Below are positions 1-8,697 of a DNA stretch of 32,347 nt, piece by piece (positions within the stretch are counted from its first letter, which is position 1; every line of letters starts with the position of its first letter). The notes under the pieces were generated by a model that saw only the letters and a program-made list of their open reading frames with translations, ran no database searches and was not told where the DNA came from. The DNA is from VBDM01 sp035637655. Its GTDB lineage: Bacteria > Pseudomonadota > Gammaproteobacteria > Burkholderiales > SG8-39. A program made the translations under genes and the position numbers. The stretch is from the NCBI GenBank assembly GCA_035637655.1, contig DASPWT010000087.1:1-32347 (forward strand), written 5' to 3'.

Positions 1-1
1 C

Positions 2-1303
2 GCGGCGATCGCCCTCATGGGCCGCTACCGGGGCGGCGCGGCGAAGATGGCGGTCGTCGGATCGAGCCTGTTCGGCATGATCTCGGGAATCGCCGCCGCC
101 AACACCGTGGCCGTCGGCATCGTGACGATACCGCTCATGAAGCGCTCGGGCATGTCGGCGCGGCTCGCCGCGGCGGTCGAGGCCTGCGCCTCCAACGGCG
201 GCCAGCTCATGCCCCCGGTCATGGGCGCGGTGGCGTTCGTCATGGCGGACTTCCTGCAGATTCCGTACAAGGAAGTCGCCATCGCCGCGATCCTCCCCTC
301 GGTGATGTACTACGCCGCGCTTTTCATCCAGGCCGACCTGGAGGCGGCGCGCTACGGCTTCGGCAAGGTCGACGCCGACAAGATTCCGCGCCTCGCCCGC
401 GTGCTGGCAGGGGGCTGGATGTTCCTTGTGCCCTTCGCGGTGCTGGTCTGCACGATGTTCTGGCTCAACTGGGAGCCGGAGTACTCGGCGATGGCGGCGA
501 GCGCGGCGATCGTCGCGCTCGGCCTCGCGGTCGGCTACGCCGGGGAGCGCATGCGCCTCAAGGACCTCTGGACCGCGGTGGTCGAGACGGCGGGCGGGCT
601 GTGCGAGATCCTGGTGATCTCGGCCGCCGCCGGGTTCATCATGGGGCTGTTCCAGGTGAGCGGGCTCGCGTTCGCCTTCGCCGCCTACCTCGTCGAGCTC
701 GGCGGGCAGAGCCTGATCCTGCTCCTCCTGCTCGCCGCGGTGGTGAGCATCATCCTCGGCATGGGCCTGCCGACGATCGGCGTGTACGTGATGCTCGCCA
801 TCCTGGTGGCGCCGGCGCTGGTGAAGGTCGGCGTGCCGCCGCTCGCCGCGCACCTGTTCATCCTGTACTTCGGGATGATGTCGCTCATCACGCCCCCCGT
901 CGCGCCTGCCGCCTACGTCGCCGCGGCGATCGCGGGCGCGCCTTCGATGGCGACCGGCTGGACGGCGATGCGCTTCGGCTGGAGCGCCTATATCGTGCCG
1001 TTCCTGTTCGTCTACTCGCCCGCCATCCTGCTGAAGGGCGACGCCGCCGACATCGTCGTGGTCACAGCGACCTCGCTCGCCGGCATCTGGCTGATCTGCG
1101 CCGCGATGACGGGATTTTTTACAAGAGTATTGAGCGTTCCGATGCGCATCGCGTTCATCGCCGCCGGCATCCTGCTGATGCTGCCGCACCAGCTCTCCGC
1201 TCTCATGCTGTGGCTCAACATCGCCGGAGGCGCGCTCGGCGGCGCGCTGGTAATCTATGAGCTGAGGGTCAAACGCATGGAGGTCTCCCATGTTCGTCCG
1301 TAA
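2..1303 (+). CDS. TRAP transporter fused permease, C-terminal part (partial)
   Basis: This is the membrane permease of a tripartite ATP-independent periplasmic (TRAP) transporter, which imports organic acids using an ion gradient. The frame is open from the first bases of the window, so the N-terminus is missing. The visible 434 or so residues form many hydrophobic helices. They carry DctM-type stretches such as SLFGMISGIAAANTVAVG, NGGQLMPPVMGAVAFVMADF and GMGLPTIGVYVMLAILVAP, typical of the 4TM/12TM fused permease family. The C-terminus adds further membrane segments beyond the DctM core. The last 14 bases overlap the start of the Rieske oxygenase gene, so the two are probably co-translated and the transporter may import that enzyme's substrate. 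The matching periplasmic receptor would lie upstream of the window. The family call is secure; the substrate is unknown. Confidence 0.9.
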   Translation, partial: AAIALMGRYRGGAAKMAVVGSSLFGMISGIAAANTVAVGIVTIPLMKRSGMSARLAAAVEACASNGGQLMPPVMGAVAFVMADFLQIPYKEVAIAAILPSVMYYAALFIQADLEAARYGFGKVDADKIPRLARVLAGGWMFLVPFAVLVCTMFWLNWEPEYSAMAASAAIVALGLAVGYAGERMRLKDLWTAVVETAGGLCEILVISAAAGFIMGLFQVSGLAFAFAAYLVELGGQSLILLLLLAAVVSIILGMGLPTIGVYVMLAILVAPALVKVGVPPLAAHLFILYFGMMSLITPPVAPAAYVAAAIAGAPSMATGWTAMRFGWSAYIVPFLFVYSPAILLKGDAADIVVVTATSLAGIWLICAAMTGFFTRVLSVPMRIAFIAAGILLMLPHQLSALMLWLNIAGGALGGALVIYELRVKRMEVSHVRP

Positions 1304-2324
1304 CGCTTGGTACGTCGCCGCTTGGGACCACGAGATCGGCCGCGACATGCTGCGGCGCGTCATCCTCGACGAGCCGGTCGTCTTCTACCGTCGCGACGAC
1401 GGCAAGCCCGTCGCGCTGGAGGATCGCTGCTGCCACCGGCAGGCGCCGCTGTCGATGGGCAAGCTGATCGGCAACGTCGTCCAGTGCCCGTACCACGGGC
1501 TGCAGTTCGACCCGACCGGCGCCTGCGTCAAGGTCCCCAGCCAGGACCGCATTCCCGCCTCGGCGCGCGTCAGGGCCTACCCGGTCGTCGAGCGCAATCA
1601 CTGGATCTGGATCTGGATGGGCGAGCCGGCCAAGGCCGACCCGGCGCTGATCGAAGACTTTCACTGGATGGACGATCCGAACTGGGGCTTCGGCGGAAGC
1701 TATCTGCACGTCGAGGCGAACTACCTGCTTCTCGTCGAGAACCTGCTCGACACCACGCACCTGCCCTTCCTGCATCCCACGTCGCTCGGCACCGACGCCT
1801 TCGCCAAATCCGAGTTCGAAGTCACGCGCGAGGGCGACCGCATCAAGGTGTCGCGCTGGCTGATGGACAATCCGCCGGCGCCCTTCCACAAGCAGATGGG
1901 CGGATTCGCGGACGGCATGAACGTCGACCGCTGGCAGATCGCGCACTTCGGCCCGCCCTCCTTCGTGAAGCTCGACGTCGGCTCGGCGCCCACGGGCACG
2001 GGCGCGCGCCAGGGCGACCGCAGCCAGGGCATGAACATGTGGAACCTGAACGCGATCACCCCCGAGACCGCGAAGAGCGCGCACTACTTCTACGCGCAGG
2101 CCTACAACTTCAAGCTCGGCGAGCGCTGGATCTCCGATCTCGTGAGAAGCCAGGTCACCAAGGCCTTCCTCGAGGACATGGCGATGATCAAGGCGCAGCA
2201 GCAGAACCTGGATCTGGGGGCGAGCCCGGTCGTCAACCTCGGGCAGGACAAGGCCTGGATCGCGATGCGCCAGATCGTCCAGCGCCTCGTCGCCGAGGAG
2301 CAGGGCCAGCGCGCCGCCGCCTGA
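1290..2324 (+). CDS. Rieske 2Fe-2S aromatic oxygenase, VanA-like
   Basis: A 344-residue oxygenase of the vanillate O-demethylase/toluenesulfonate monooxygenase group, which hydroxylates or O-demethylates aromatic acids in the cytoplasm. The Rieske cluster ligands are C47-x-H49 and C66-x2-H69. The mononuclear iron site is visible as N151-x2-D154-x2-H157-x4-H162. The length is normal for the family. The start at 1290 has a strong GGAGGT ribosome site five bases upstream and lies inside the end of the TRAP permease gene. No ferredoxin-reductase (VanB) gene follows; the next gene is convergent and ends six bases away. Electrons must therefore come from a reductase encoded elsewhere. The substrate cannot be named from sequence. 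Confidence 0.9.
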   Translation: MFVRNAWYVAAWDHEIGRDMLRRVILDEPVVFYRRDDGKPVALEDRCCHRQAPLSMGKLIGNVVQCPYHGLQFDPTGACVKVPSQDRIPASARVRAYPVVERNHWIWIWMGEPAKADPALIEDFHWMDDPNWGFGGSYLHVEANYLLLVENLLDTTHLPFLHPTSLGTDAFAKSEFEVTREGDRIKVSRWLMDNPPAPFHKQMGGFADGMNVDRWQIAHFGPPSFVKLDVGSAPTGTGARQGDRSQGMNMWNLNAITPETAKSAHYFYAQAYNFKLGERWISDLVRSQVTKAFLEDMAMIKAQQQNLDLGASPVVNLGQDKAWIAMRQIVQRLVAEEQGQRAAA

Positions 2325-2330
2325 TTTTCG

Positions 2331-2840
2331 TCAGGGCAACGCGGCGTATTTGCCGCGGTGGAAGACGAGCGGCGGCCGATCGGTGTGCGCGTAGCGCTCG
2401 ACCGCGCCGATCAGGATGATGTGATCGCCGCCGTAGTTGCGGTGGCGCGTGTGGCATTCGAAGGTCGCCGCCGCGCCCTGAAGCACCGGAACGGCGCCGA
2501 TGCCCGGCGCGAAGCGCGCGGCGTAGGCGGCGAACTTGTCGGGCCCCTGCATGGCGAAGTGCGACGCGATTTCGGCGTCGCAGGCCGCGAGCACGTTGAC
2601 GGCGAAATATTCGGCCTCGCGGAACACCGGCGCGCTGGACGCCTCGCGCGACAGGCTCCACAGCACCATGGGCGGGTCGAGCGACACCGAGGTGAAGGAA
2701 TTGACCGTCATGCCCGCGGGCCGGCCGCCGCTGCCCAAGGTGGTCACCAGGCATACGCCGGTGGGAAAGCGGCCGAGCGCGCTGCGGAAGTCTCGCGCGT
2801 CGAGCTCAGGCCGCGGCAGTGCGTCCGGCTCCTCCCACAT
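2331..2840 (-). CDS. Flavin reductase-like FMN-binding protein
   Basis: A 169-residue protein of the flavin reductase (DIM6/NTAB, HpaC-like) family, which uses NAD(P)H to make free reduced FMN or FAD for a partner monooxygenase. Family hallmarks are FRSALGRFPTGVCLVTT near residue 20, the PAGMTVNSFTSVSLDPPMVL FMN-binding stretch near residues 40-60, and a late GDHIILIGAVER segment. It is the last gene of the minus-strand run that begins at 9675. Two LLM flavin monooxygenases occur upstream in that run, and they need reduced flavin, so it is a natural partner for them. Its ATG overlaps the stop of a 14-codon reading frame (TGATG), which suggests coupled translation. Confidence 0.88.
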   Translation of the reverse strand: MWEEPDALPRPELDARDFRSALGRFPTGVCLVTTLGSGGRPAGMTVNSFTSVSLDPPMVLWSLSREASSAPVFREAEYFAVNVLAACDAEIASHFAMQGPDKFAAYAARFAPGIGAVPVLQGAAATFECHTRHRNYGGDHIILIGAVERYAHTDRPPLVFHRGKYAALP

Positions 2841-2884
2841 CAGGCGTTGGCCGCGGCTTTCATGCGCCGCTGGTGCTTAGTCAT
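2840..2884 (-). CDS. Possible 14-codon linker ORF between the UbiD and flavin reductase genes
   Basis: A minimal frame (MTKHQRRMKAAANA, then stop) fills the whole gap between two real genes. Its ATG overlaps the UbiD stop as ATGA, and its TGA overlaps the flavin reductase ATG as TGATG. Ribosomes could therefore pass from UbiD to the reductase through two stop-start overlaps. The peptide is basic and resembles no domain. It may be a translational-coupling device or simply a chance frame. Nothing else in the gap supplies a strong Shine-Dalgarno site for the reductase. Confidence 0.3.
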   Translation of the reverse strand: MTKHQRRMKAAANA

Positions 2885-4407
2885 CCCTCGATTTTCGGCG
2901 GAAACTTATCGTCCTCGAACACCGAGATCTCGGGCGCCTTGCCCTTGAACCCGTATTCCTGCCAGCGCTTCACCACCTGCTCGTACGCCGGCTTCGACAG
3001 CTTAGTGCGCTTCGAGAAGGACTTGATGAACTTGTAGTCCATGCACGCGTTGATCAGGGCCTTCGATCCCCACGGCCGGATCTCCGGCGGGTTGAGGCTC
3101 GGATCCAGAAACGTGCTCCAAGTCTCGCGCAGGATGTCGATCGACTGGGCCGGCCGCGAGCGCGTCGCCATCGCCCACAGCACCTGGTGGATGTTGGTGG
3201 AATCGATGTCGTCGTCGACTACGATGACGTACTTGCCGAAGTAGGCGCCGGCCGTGCACTGCGCGGCGAGCGCCATCACCTGCGCCGCGTGCCCGGCGTA
3301 CAGCTGCTTGATCGAAACCACCGTGATACCCCAGCCCGCGGCCTCCGGGATCGACCAAACGCCCTGGATGCCGGGCACCCCCAGCTTCTGCAGGTCGGCC
3401 CAGATGCCAGCGGCGCGCAGCGCGGCCCAGAAGAGCCCTGCCTCGTTGGCGGGGCCATCGGCCATCAGCGCACAGGTGAGGGTCGGGTTCGAGCGGTAGC
3501 GGAGCTTCTCCACCCGCATGTAAGGCGTCGCGCCGCTCGGCCGTCCGTAGTAGCCGGTGAACTCGCCGAAGGGTCCTTCGGCGAAGGTCTCGTCCGGATA
3601 GACGTGGCCCTCGAGGATGATCTCGGCGTGCGCCGGGAGCGGCAGGCCGGTGACGTCGCCCTTGAACAGCTCGATCGGCGCGCCGTTGATCCCGGAGTAG
3701 TAGTCGTACTCGCACTCGGTCTTGGGCAAGCTCGTCGCGGCAACGAGAAAGAGCAGCGGATCGATGCCGTAGCAGGCGGCGATCGGCATCGGTTTGCCCA
3801 TCTTCCACCACTTCTCGCGGTCGATGGTGGCGTCCTTGCCGGGCGAGGTGTAGACGCCGACCTCTCGCGGCCCCTTGATCATCATGCGGTAGGTGCCGAC
3901 GTTGACGCGGCCGGTCTCCGGGTCCTGGGTAATGACGGCGTCGCCGGTGCCCAAATACTTGCCGCCGTCGAGCGGCCACATGCGCTGCGCGGGGAACATG
4001 CGGATGTCGATCTTGTCGCCCTCGACGATGTTGTCGTTGCAGATCGCCTTGTCGGGCGAGACCTCGACCGGCGGCATCTTGCGTCCCAGCTTCTGCTGCA
4101 GGATCTGCACCGCCTTGAGCGGATGGTCCACCGGCTCTTCGCCGATCATCAGGCAGAAGCGCGACAGGTTGCAGCCGATCATGTTGTAGAGCGCGCGGTG
4201 CCCGGGATGGCCCTTCACGTTCTCGAAGAGGAGCACCGGACTCTTCTGGCTGCCCACGAGGTAGGTCAGGGTGGCAGCCTCGAGGTCCGGGTCGACCTCC
4301 GCCGTGATGCGCTTCAACTCGCCCAGCGCCTCCACCTTTTCGAGCCACAGGTCGAGGGCGCTCTTGTGCCTCGCGGTCGTGCGTCTTACGTCGACTTTCG
4401 CATGCAT
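2881..4407 (-). CDS. UbiD-family prenyl-FMN decarboxylase
   Basis: A 508-residue UbiD-family enzyme, which reversibly decarboxylates aromatic or unsaturated acids using prenylated FMN. The catalytic Arg-Glu-Glu set is intact: R174 in NVGTYRMM, and E277 and E282 in EGPFGEFTGYYG, close to the numbering of the fungal ferulate decarboxylase Fdc1. The metal/cofactor region DDDIDSTNIHQVLWAMATR is also present. The start has an AGAGAGG ribosome site. The gene lies 16 bases after a Bug receptor and before the flavin reductase, so the receptor may deliver its acid substrate. No UbiX prenyltransferase gene is in the window. The family is certain; the substrate is not known. Confidence 0.93.
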   Translation of the reverse strand: MHAKVDVRRTTARHKSALDLWLEKVEALGELKRITAEVDPDLEAATLTYLVGSQKSPVLLFENVKGHPGHRALYNMIGCNLSRFCLMIGEEPVDHPLKAVQILQQKLGRKMPPVEVSPDKAICNDNIVEGDKIDIRMFPAQRMWPLDGGKYLGTGDAVITQDPETGRVNVGTYRMMIKGPREVGVYTSPGKDATIDREKWWKMGKPMPIAACYGIDPLLFLVAATSLPKTECEYDYYSGINGAPIELFKGDVTGLPLPAHAEIILEGHVYPDETFAEGPFGEFTGYYGRPSGATPYMRVEKLRYRSNPTLTCALMADGPANEAGLFWAALRAAGIWADLQKLGVPGIQGVWSIPEAAGWGITVVSIKQLYAGHAAQVMALAAQCTAGAYFGKYVIVVDDDIDSTNIHQVLWAMATRSRPAQSIDILRETWSTFLDPSLNPPEIRPWGSKALINACMDYKFIKSFSKRTKLSKPAYEQVVKRWQEYGFKGKAPEISVFEDDKFPPKIEG

Positions 4408-4423
4408 GTCGGCCTCTCTTCGG

Positions 4424-5395
4424 CTATTCCGCCGTGATTTTCGCTTCCCTGATCACCCGGCTCCACTTTGCCGCTTCGCGCTTCACGTATTCGCGGAACT
4501 GCTCGGGCGTGCCGGTAATCGGCTCAAAATAGTTCGGGGCCAGGAACTTGTCGCGGAAGTCCGCGTCCGCCAGGACGCGCTGCACGTCGGCGTTGATTCT
4601 CGCCACCGCCTCGCGCGGCGTTCCCGCGGGGGCGAAGAGCCCGAACCACGACACCGCCTCGTAGCCCGGCAGGCCGCTCTCCGCGATCGTCGGCACCTCG
4701 GGGAAGGCCGCGAGGCGCTTCGCGCTCCCCACGCCGAGGATTCGGAGCTGCCCCGCGTTGTAGGGCTTGGCCGAGAGCGTGGTGCTGATGATGATCATCG
4801 GCACGTGGCCGCCGATCACGTCGGTAAGCGCCGGCGCGCCGCCCTTGTAGTGCACCGGCGTGAGCTGCACGCCCGCCATGTGCTGGAACATCTCCATGTT
4901 GAGATGCGGCGACGATCCCGTGCCGAGCGTCGCATAGTTGAGCGCGCCGGGCTTCGCCTTCGCCGCGGCGATGAACTCGCCCACGCTCCGGAAAGGCGCG
5001 GCCGGATGCACCGCCAGCACCTGGTGGACAAGGCCGAGGCCGCTCACAGCAACGTAGTCCTTCGCCGGGTCGAAGGGGAGCTTACCGTAGACATACGGGT
5101 TCACCGCGAACGTCGCCTCGGCGGTGGAGAGCAGCGTGTAGCCGTCCGCCGGCGCCCTGGCCACCTCGGCGGCGGCGATATTCGTGTTCGCGCCGGGCTT
5201 GTTCTCGACGATCACCGGCTGGCCCCACGTCGGGCTCAGGCGCTGCGCCACCGCGCGCGTCACCACGTCGGTCGCTCCGCCCGGCGCATAGGCGACCACG
5301 ATCTTCACTGCCTTCGAGGGAAACGCCTGCGCGAGCACCGGTGTGCCGAGCGCGAACGCCGCGACCGCAACGACCGCTCTGTTCAAGCAGTTCAC
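4424..5395 (-). CDS. Bug/TctC-family periplasmic solute receptor (copy 1)
   Basis: A 323-residue periplasmic binding protein of the Bug (tripartite tricarboxylate carrier receptor) family, whose members bind carboxylates, amino acids or aromatic acids. A signal peptide ends near PVLAQA, followed by the family start FPSKAVKIVVAYAPGGATD. Later hallmarks are GQPVIVENKPGAN, LGTGSSPHLNMEMFQHMAG, VPTIAESGLPGYE and WFGLFAPAGTPREAV. The start codon is GTG at 5395, six bases after an AGGAGA ribosome site. It sits 33 bases after an LLM monooxygenase and 16 bases before UbiD. No TctA or TctB membrane partner is nearby, so it is an orphan receptor that may use a shared permease or serve in sensing. Confidence 0.93.
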   Translation of the reverse strand: MNCLNRAVVAVAAFALGTPVLAQAFPSKAVKIVVAYAPGGATDVVTRAVAQRLSPTWGQPVIVENKPGANTNIAAAEVARAPADGYTLLSTAEATFAVNPYVYGKLPFDPAKDYVAVSGLGLVHQVLAVHPAAPFRSVGEFIAAAKAKPGALNYATLGTGSSPHLNMEMFQHMAGVQLTPVHYKGGAPALTDVIGGHVPMIIISTTLSAKPYNAGQLRILGVGSAKRLAAFPEVPTIAESGLPGYEAVSWFGLFAPAGTPREAVARINADVQRVLADADFRDKFLAPNYFEPITGTPEQFREYVKREAAKWSRVIREAKITAE

Positions 5396-5428
5396 TTGTC
5401 TTCTCCTGTCGTTCCCCGCGCGGCGCCG

Positions 5429-6523
5429 CTATGCGACCGCCGAGGAGGTTTCCTTCCTGCGCTCGAGGTGCTTGCCCTGGAAGTGCGGCGCGATCTCCTC
5501 CATGAAGCGGTGCATCTGCTCCTTGACGAGCGCGTGCGGCTTGTTGCCGACGTTGAAGTAGAGGATCACCTCTTCGATGCCCGTCTTCTCCACTTTCTTC
5601 AGCGATTCGACGATCTGCTCGGGCCGGCCGAGCAGGATCGAGCGGTCGGTCAGGTTCTCCTTTTTCATGTTCCTCAGGATCTCGGCGATCTTGATGAAGT
5701 ACTGCATGGTCGGCGGCGCCTCCTCGATCTTCGTCGGAATGGCGCGGATCACGCAGTGGTTGAAGTAATCGAGCTGCGACTGGCGGCCGTAGTCCTCGCT
5801 CTTCTCGTCGTCGGCGATGAAGATGAAGTAGCTGCACATCGCCCGGCCGGGCTTGTTGCCCGCCTTCACGCACGCCTCGCGATAGGTATCGACCGCCTTG
5901 TCCAGCCCGCCGAAGATCATGCCGGCGGCGAACGGCGCGTAAATGATGTTGAGGCCGCGCTTCGCCGCCATGTCGAGGCTGGTCTTCGAGAACGACGCGA
6001 CGTAGAAGGGAATCGGCTTCTGCACGGGCTTGGGCGTGATCGACATCTCGGGGATGTCGTAGAACTTGCCCTTGTGCGACCACGGCCCGGGCGAGTTCCA
6101 GGCCTTGAGCACGACCTCGATACCTTCCTCGAAGATCTCCGCCGAGGCGAAGAAGTCGCTCCCGAACGGCGCGTATTCCTTGCGGTCGTAGCCGCGCCCG
6201 GTGGCAAAATCGACGCGCCCCCCTGAGAGCAGGTCGAGCGTCGCCCACGCCTCGGCGATGTGCACCGGATGGTGCAGGGGCAGCACCGTCACCGCGGGGG
6301 CGAGCCGCACGTGCTTGGTGACCGGCGCGATACTCGCGAGCAGGATGTCGGGGCGCGAATTCACCCCGAGCGAATCGAAATGGTGTTCGCCGATCCAGCA
6401 CGAATGCATGCCGAGCTTGTCGGCGAGGATCGCCTGCTCGCGGATCTCCAGGACGAACTGGTTCGCCGAGCGCGGATTATTCGGATAGTGGTTGTCGCTG
6501 AGCGTGAAGTAGCCGAATTCCAT
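5429..6523 (-). CDS. LLM-class flavin-dependent monooxygenase (copy 1)
   Basis: A 364-residue luciferase-like (LLM) enzyme, a TIM-barrel monooxygenase that uses reduced FMN and oxygen. Hallmarks are ILADKLGMHSCWIGEHHF near residues 35-55, HVRLAPAVTVLPLHHPVHIA, and LLSGGRVDFATGRGYDRKEY. The ATG at 6523 was chosen over one eight codons upstream because GGAGACGG lies just before it and the protein then begins MEFGYFTLSD, as usual in the family. It is followed after 33 bases by Bug copy 1 and then UbiD. The flavin reductase at the end of the run could supply FMNH2. The substrate is unknown. Confidence 0.9.
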   Translation of the reverse strand: MEFGYFTLSDNHYPNNPRSANQFVLEIREQAILADKLGMHSCWIGEHHFDSLGVNSRPDILLASIAPVTKHVRLAPAVTVLPLHHPVHIAEAWATLDLLSGGRVDFATGRGYDRKEYAPFGSDFFASAEIFEEGIEVVLKAWNSPGPWSHKGKFYDIPEMSITPKPVQKPIPFYVASFSKTSLDMAAKRGLNIIYAPFAAGMIFGGLDKAVDTYREACVKAGNKPGRAMCSYFIFIADDEKSEDYGRQSQLDYFNHCVIRAIPTKIEEAPPTMQYFIKIAEILRNMKKENLTDRSILLGRPEQIVESLKKVEKTGIEEVILYFNVGNKPHALVKEQMHRFMEEIAPHFQGKHLERRKETSSAVA

Positions 6524-6594
6524 GGCCCGTCTCCGTGTTGTTGCCACATGTTAAATTCCGCACCGGGCCGGATCAACACCGGTCCGCGACCGTC

Positions 6595-6623
6595 ACCCTA
6601 TGGGCTCCGTCGCGCGCAGTCAA
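6595..6623 (-). promoter_or_regulatory. Possible sigma-70 promoter before the LLM copy 1 gene
   Basis: On the minus strand TTGACT (6623-6618) is followed by a 17-base spacer and TAGGGT (6600-6595), about 70 bases before the LLM start at 6523. The -35 matches five of six consensus bases but the -10 only three. It lies in the only sizeable gap (190 bases) of the minus-strand run, where a second transcript could begin. This is a weak, sequence-only call. Confidence 0.25.
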
Positions 6624-6713
6624 GCGGATTCCGGGCCGGCGCCAGGCGTGCGATGCGGCAGCGCGCCTTCTTTCCCCGGATCCAGGAGAGATAGGCCGGC
6701 CGCGATTTCCCGC

Positions 6714-7889
6714 TCAGGCGACCGCCGCCTCGCCGTACAGCTCCTTCGCCGCTTGCTTCAGCCTCGGCATGACGCCTTCGGCGAAGCGCTCCATGTTGCG
6801 CCGGGTGAGGTCGGCGGGCAGCGTGCCGAACTGCAGCATCACCAGCAGGTTGCCGAAGCCGATCTCCTTCATGTAGCCGATCAGCCGCTCGGTGACGGTC
6901 TTCGCGCTGCCGCAGGTCATCATGCCGAGCTCGTTCGAGCGCTTCGTCTCCGCTTTTTCGTGGGCGACCGTCTTCGCCGCGACGATCGCCTTGGCCGATT
7001 CGCGCGAGGTGTAGCCCGGCGGCATCAGCATCTCCATCGGCATCTTGCCGAGGTAGCGGTTGCGGAAATTCTCGTAGTGCACCGCGCACTCCGCGAGCGC
7101 CGACGCGTCGCTGTCGCCCACGTAGAGCGGCGTCGCCCAGCCGAGCTGCGCGGGCGTGGAGGTATAGCCGTATCTCTTCGCCGTGTCCCGGTAGGACTGG
7201 AGTTGCTTCGCCACCGCCTTGATCGGGCTGAAGGTCTGCAGGTAGGTGTACTTGCGCGAAGGATGCGAGGCGAACTCGATGGTCTCGCGGCTGCCCTGCG
7301 AGGGAATCCAGATCGGCGGATGCGGGCTCTGGTAGGGCCGCGGCCAGACGTTGACATACTCGAAGTGAAAGTGCTTGCTGTGGAACTCGAACGGTCCGGC
7401 CTCGGTCCAGGCGCGCACGATGAGATCGTGCGCCTCGTTGAAGCGCGCGAGCGAATAAGTCGGGTTCACGCCCCAGGCGTGGTACTCGCAGCCGATGCCG
7501 CGCACGAAGCCGGAGATGAGCCGCCCGCCGGTGATGTTGTCGATCATCGCGTGCTCCTCGGCGATGGTGAGCGGGTGCGAGCGCAGCGGCAGCGCGCTGC
7601 CGAGAATCGCAATTTTCGTCTTGCTCGTGCGCCGCGCGAGCGCGGAGGCCGTGACGATGGGCGAAGGCATCATGCCGTAGCAGGTCTGGTGGTGCTCGTT
7701 CACGCAGACGCCGTCGAAGCCGAGCTCTTCGGCGTACTCCATCTCGTCGAGGTAACGGTTGTAGAGCGCGTGGCCCTTCCGGGGATCGTAGAGGCGATTG
7801 GGCAGGGTCACCCACGAGTGCGGGTATCGGTCCGCCTCCTCGAGGTCGAGGTCGGCATAGGGCATCAGGTGGAACAGCAACACGTTCAT
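6714..7889 (-). CDS. LLM-class flavin-dependent monooxygenase (copy 2)
   Basis: A 391-residue luciferase-like flavin monooxygenase, only distantly similar to copy 1. It shows LGFDGVCVNEHHQTCYGMMPSP near residue 60, ILGSALPLRSHPLTIAEEHA, and an ITGGRLISGFVRGIG segment. It has the C-terminal half typical of longer LLM proteins. The ATG at 7889 has GAGGA about ten bases upstream and gives the usual MNVLLFHLMPY start; the frame extends upstream only inside the hydrolase gene. It lies 13 bases after the alpha/beta hydrolase, and that pairing suggests oxidation followed by ester or C-C bond hydrolysis. The substrate cannot be read from sequence. Confidence 0.9.
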   Translation of the reverse strand: MNVLLFHLMPYADLDLEEADRYPHSWVTLPNRLYDPRKGHALYNRYLDEMEYAEELGFDGVCVNEHHQTCYGMMPSPIVTASALARRTSKTKIAILGSALPLRSHPLTIAEEHAMIDNITGGRLISGFVRGIGCEYHAWGVNPTYSLARFNEAHDLIVRAWTEAGPFEFHSKHFHFEYVNVWPRPYQSPHPPIWIPSQGSRETIEFASHPSRKYTYLQTFSPIKAVAKQLQSYRDTAKRYGYTSTPAQLGWATPLYVGDSDASALAECAVHYENFRNRYLGKMPMEMLMPPGYTSRESAKAIVAAKTVAHEKAETKRSNELGMMTCGSAKTVTERLIGYMKEIGFGNLLVMLQFGTLPADLTRRNMERFAEGVMPRLKQAAKELYGEAAVA

Positions 7890-7902
7890 GGACGCTTTTT
7901 CC

Positions 7903-8685
7903 TCAGTTCTTCGCAGCGAATTCGCGCACGAGCCGCGCGAACTCCTGCGGCTTTTCGACGTGCGGGGTGTGCCCGCATCGAGCGACGATGTCGACCCGCG
8001 CGTGCGGGATGAGCTTCTTGAAATCCGCGGCGTAGCCGGCGGGCAGGACCCGGTCGCTATCGCCCCAGATGATCTGCGTCGGCACCCTGACGCGATGCAG
8101 CCACTTGGCGAGATGCGGATCGAACATCCGCGGCTCCCACGCAAGCCGCGCCACGGTGTACTGGTTCTTCACTTCCGTCTCGATCTGCTCCGGCGTCGTG
8201 GGCTGCGCGAGCATCTGCTCCGCGATCTTCTGGTCGAAGAAGAGATTGCGCACTTTCTCCTCGGGCGACCACAGGAACAGGTCGCCGCGCTTCAAGCCCG
8301 GCACGTAGATGCCGAGCGGCCCGACCGCCGTCAGCGCGCGGATGCGCGAGGTGTCGCGCACGGCGATCTCCAGCGCGAGCCAGCCGCCGATCGACGCGCC
8401 GACGAGGAGCACGTCCTTCAGGTCGAGCTGCTCGAGGAAATCGAGATAGAAGTAGGCGAGGTCATGGATATTGTCGAGCCAGTCCGGCTCGTCCGACCCG
8501 CCGAAGCCGGGATGCTCGGGCACGAGCACATTGAAGCCTTTCGCCAGCTCCTCCATGAACGGCCGCACCGACGCGGCGCCGTTCGCACCGTGCAGATACA
8601 AGAGCTTGGGCCCCGAGCCGCAGCGCTTCAGCGTGATCCTGCAGCCGCGCACCTCGCATAGTTCCTGATTGAACGACAACGTCAT
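7903..8685 (-). CDS. Alpha/beta hydrolase
   Basis: A 260-residue alpha/beta-fold hydrolase, similar in organisation to meta-cleavage product (C-C bond) hydrolases and small esterases. The oxyanion segment LLYLHGANGAAS starts near residue 28. The nucleophile elbow is G96-A-S98-I-G-G. The acid is in IWGDSDRVLP (D209 or D211), and the base is H239 in CGHTPHVEKP. It lies between Bug copy 2 (12 bases upstream) and LLM copy 2 (13 bases downstream), so the three form a tight unit: receptor, hydrolase, monooxygenase. Reaction type beyond hydrolysis is an inference. Confidence 0.88.
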   Translation of the reverse strand: MTLSFNQELCEVRGCRITLKRCGSGPKLLYLHGANGAASVRPFMEELAKGFNVLVPEHPGFGGSDEPDWLDNIHDLAYFYLDFLEQLDLKDVLLVGASIGGWLALEIAVRDTSRIRALTAVGPLGIYVPGLKRGDLFLWSPEEKVRNLFFDQKIAEQMLAQPTTPEQIETEVKNQYTVARLAWEPRMFDPHLAKWLHRVRVPTQIIWGDSDRVLPAGYAADFKKLIPHARVDIVARCGHTPHVEKPQEFARLVREFAAKN

Positions 8686-8697
8686 CTCCTTTTTCCT

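Noticed and set aside
4271..6226. Long plus-strand frame opposite UbiD, Bug and LLM genes
   Set aside because: It has no recognisable domain and spans three well-supported genes on the other strand.
6555..6590. Possible terminator hairpin (ACCGG...CCGGT) between the two minus-strand LLM genes
   Set aside because: The arms pair over only about five bases, there is no T-run, and such GC-rich symmetry is common here.
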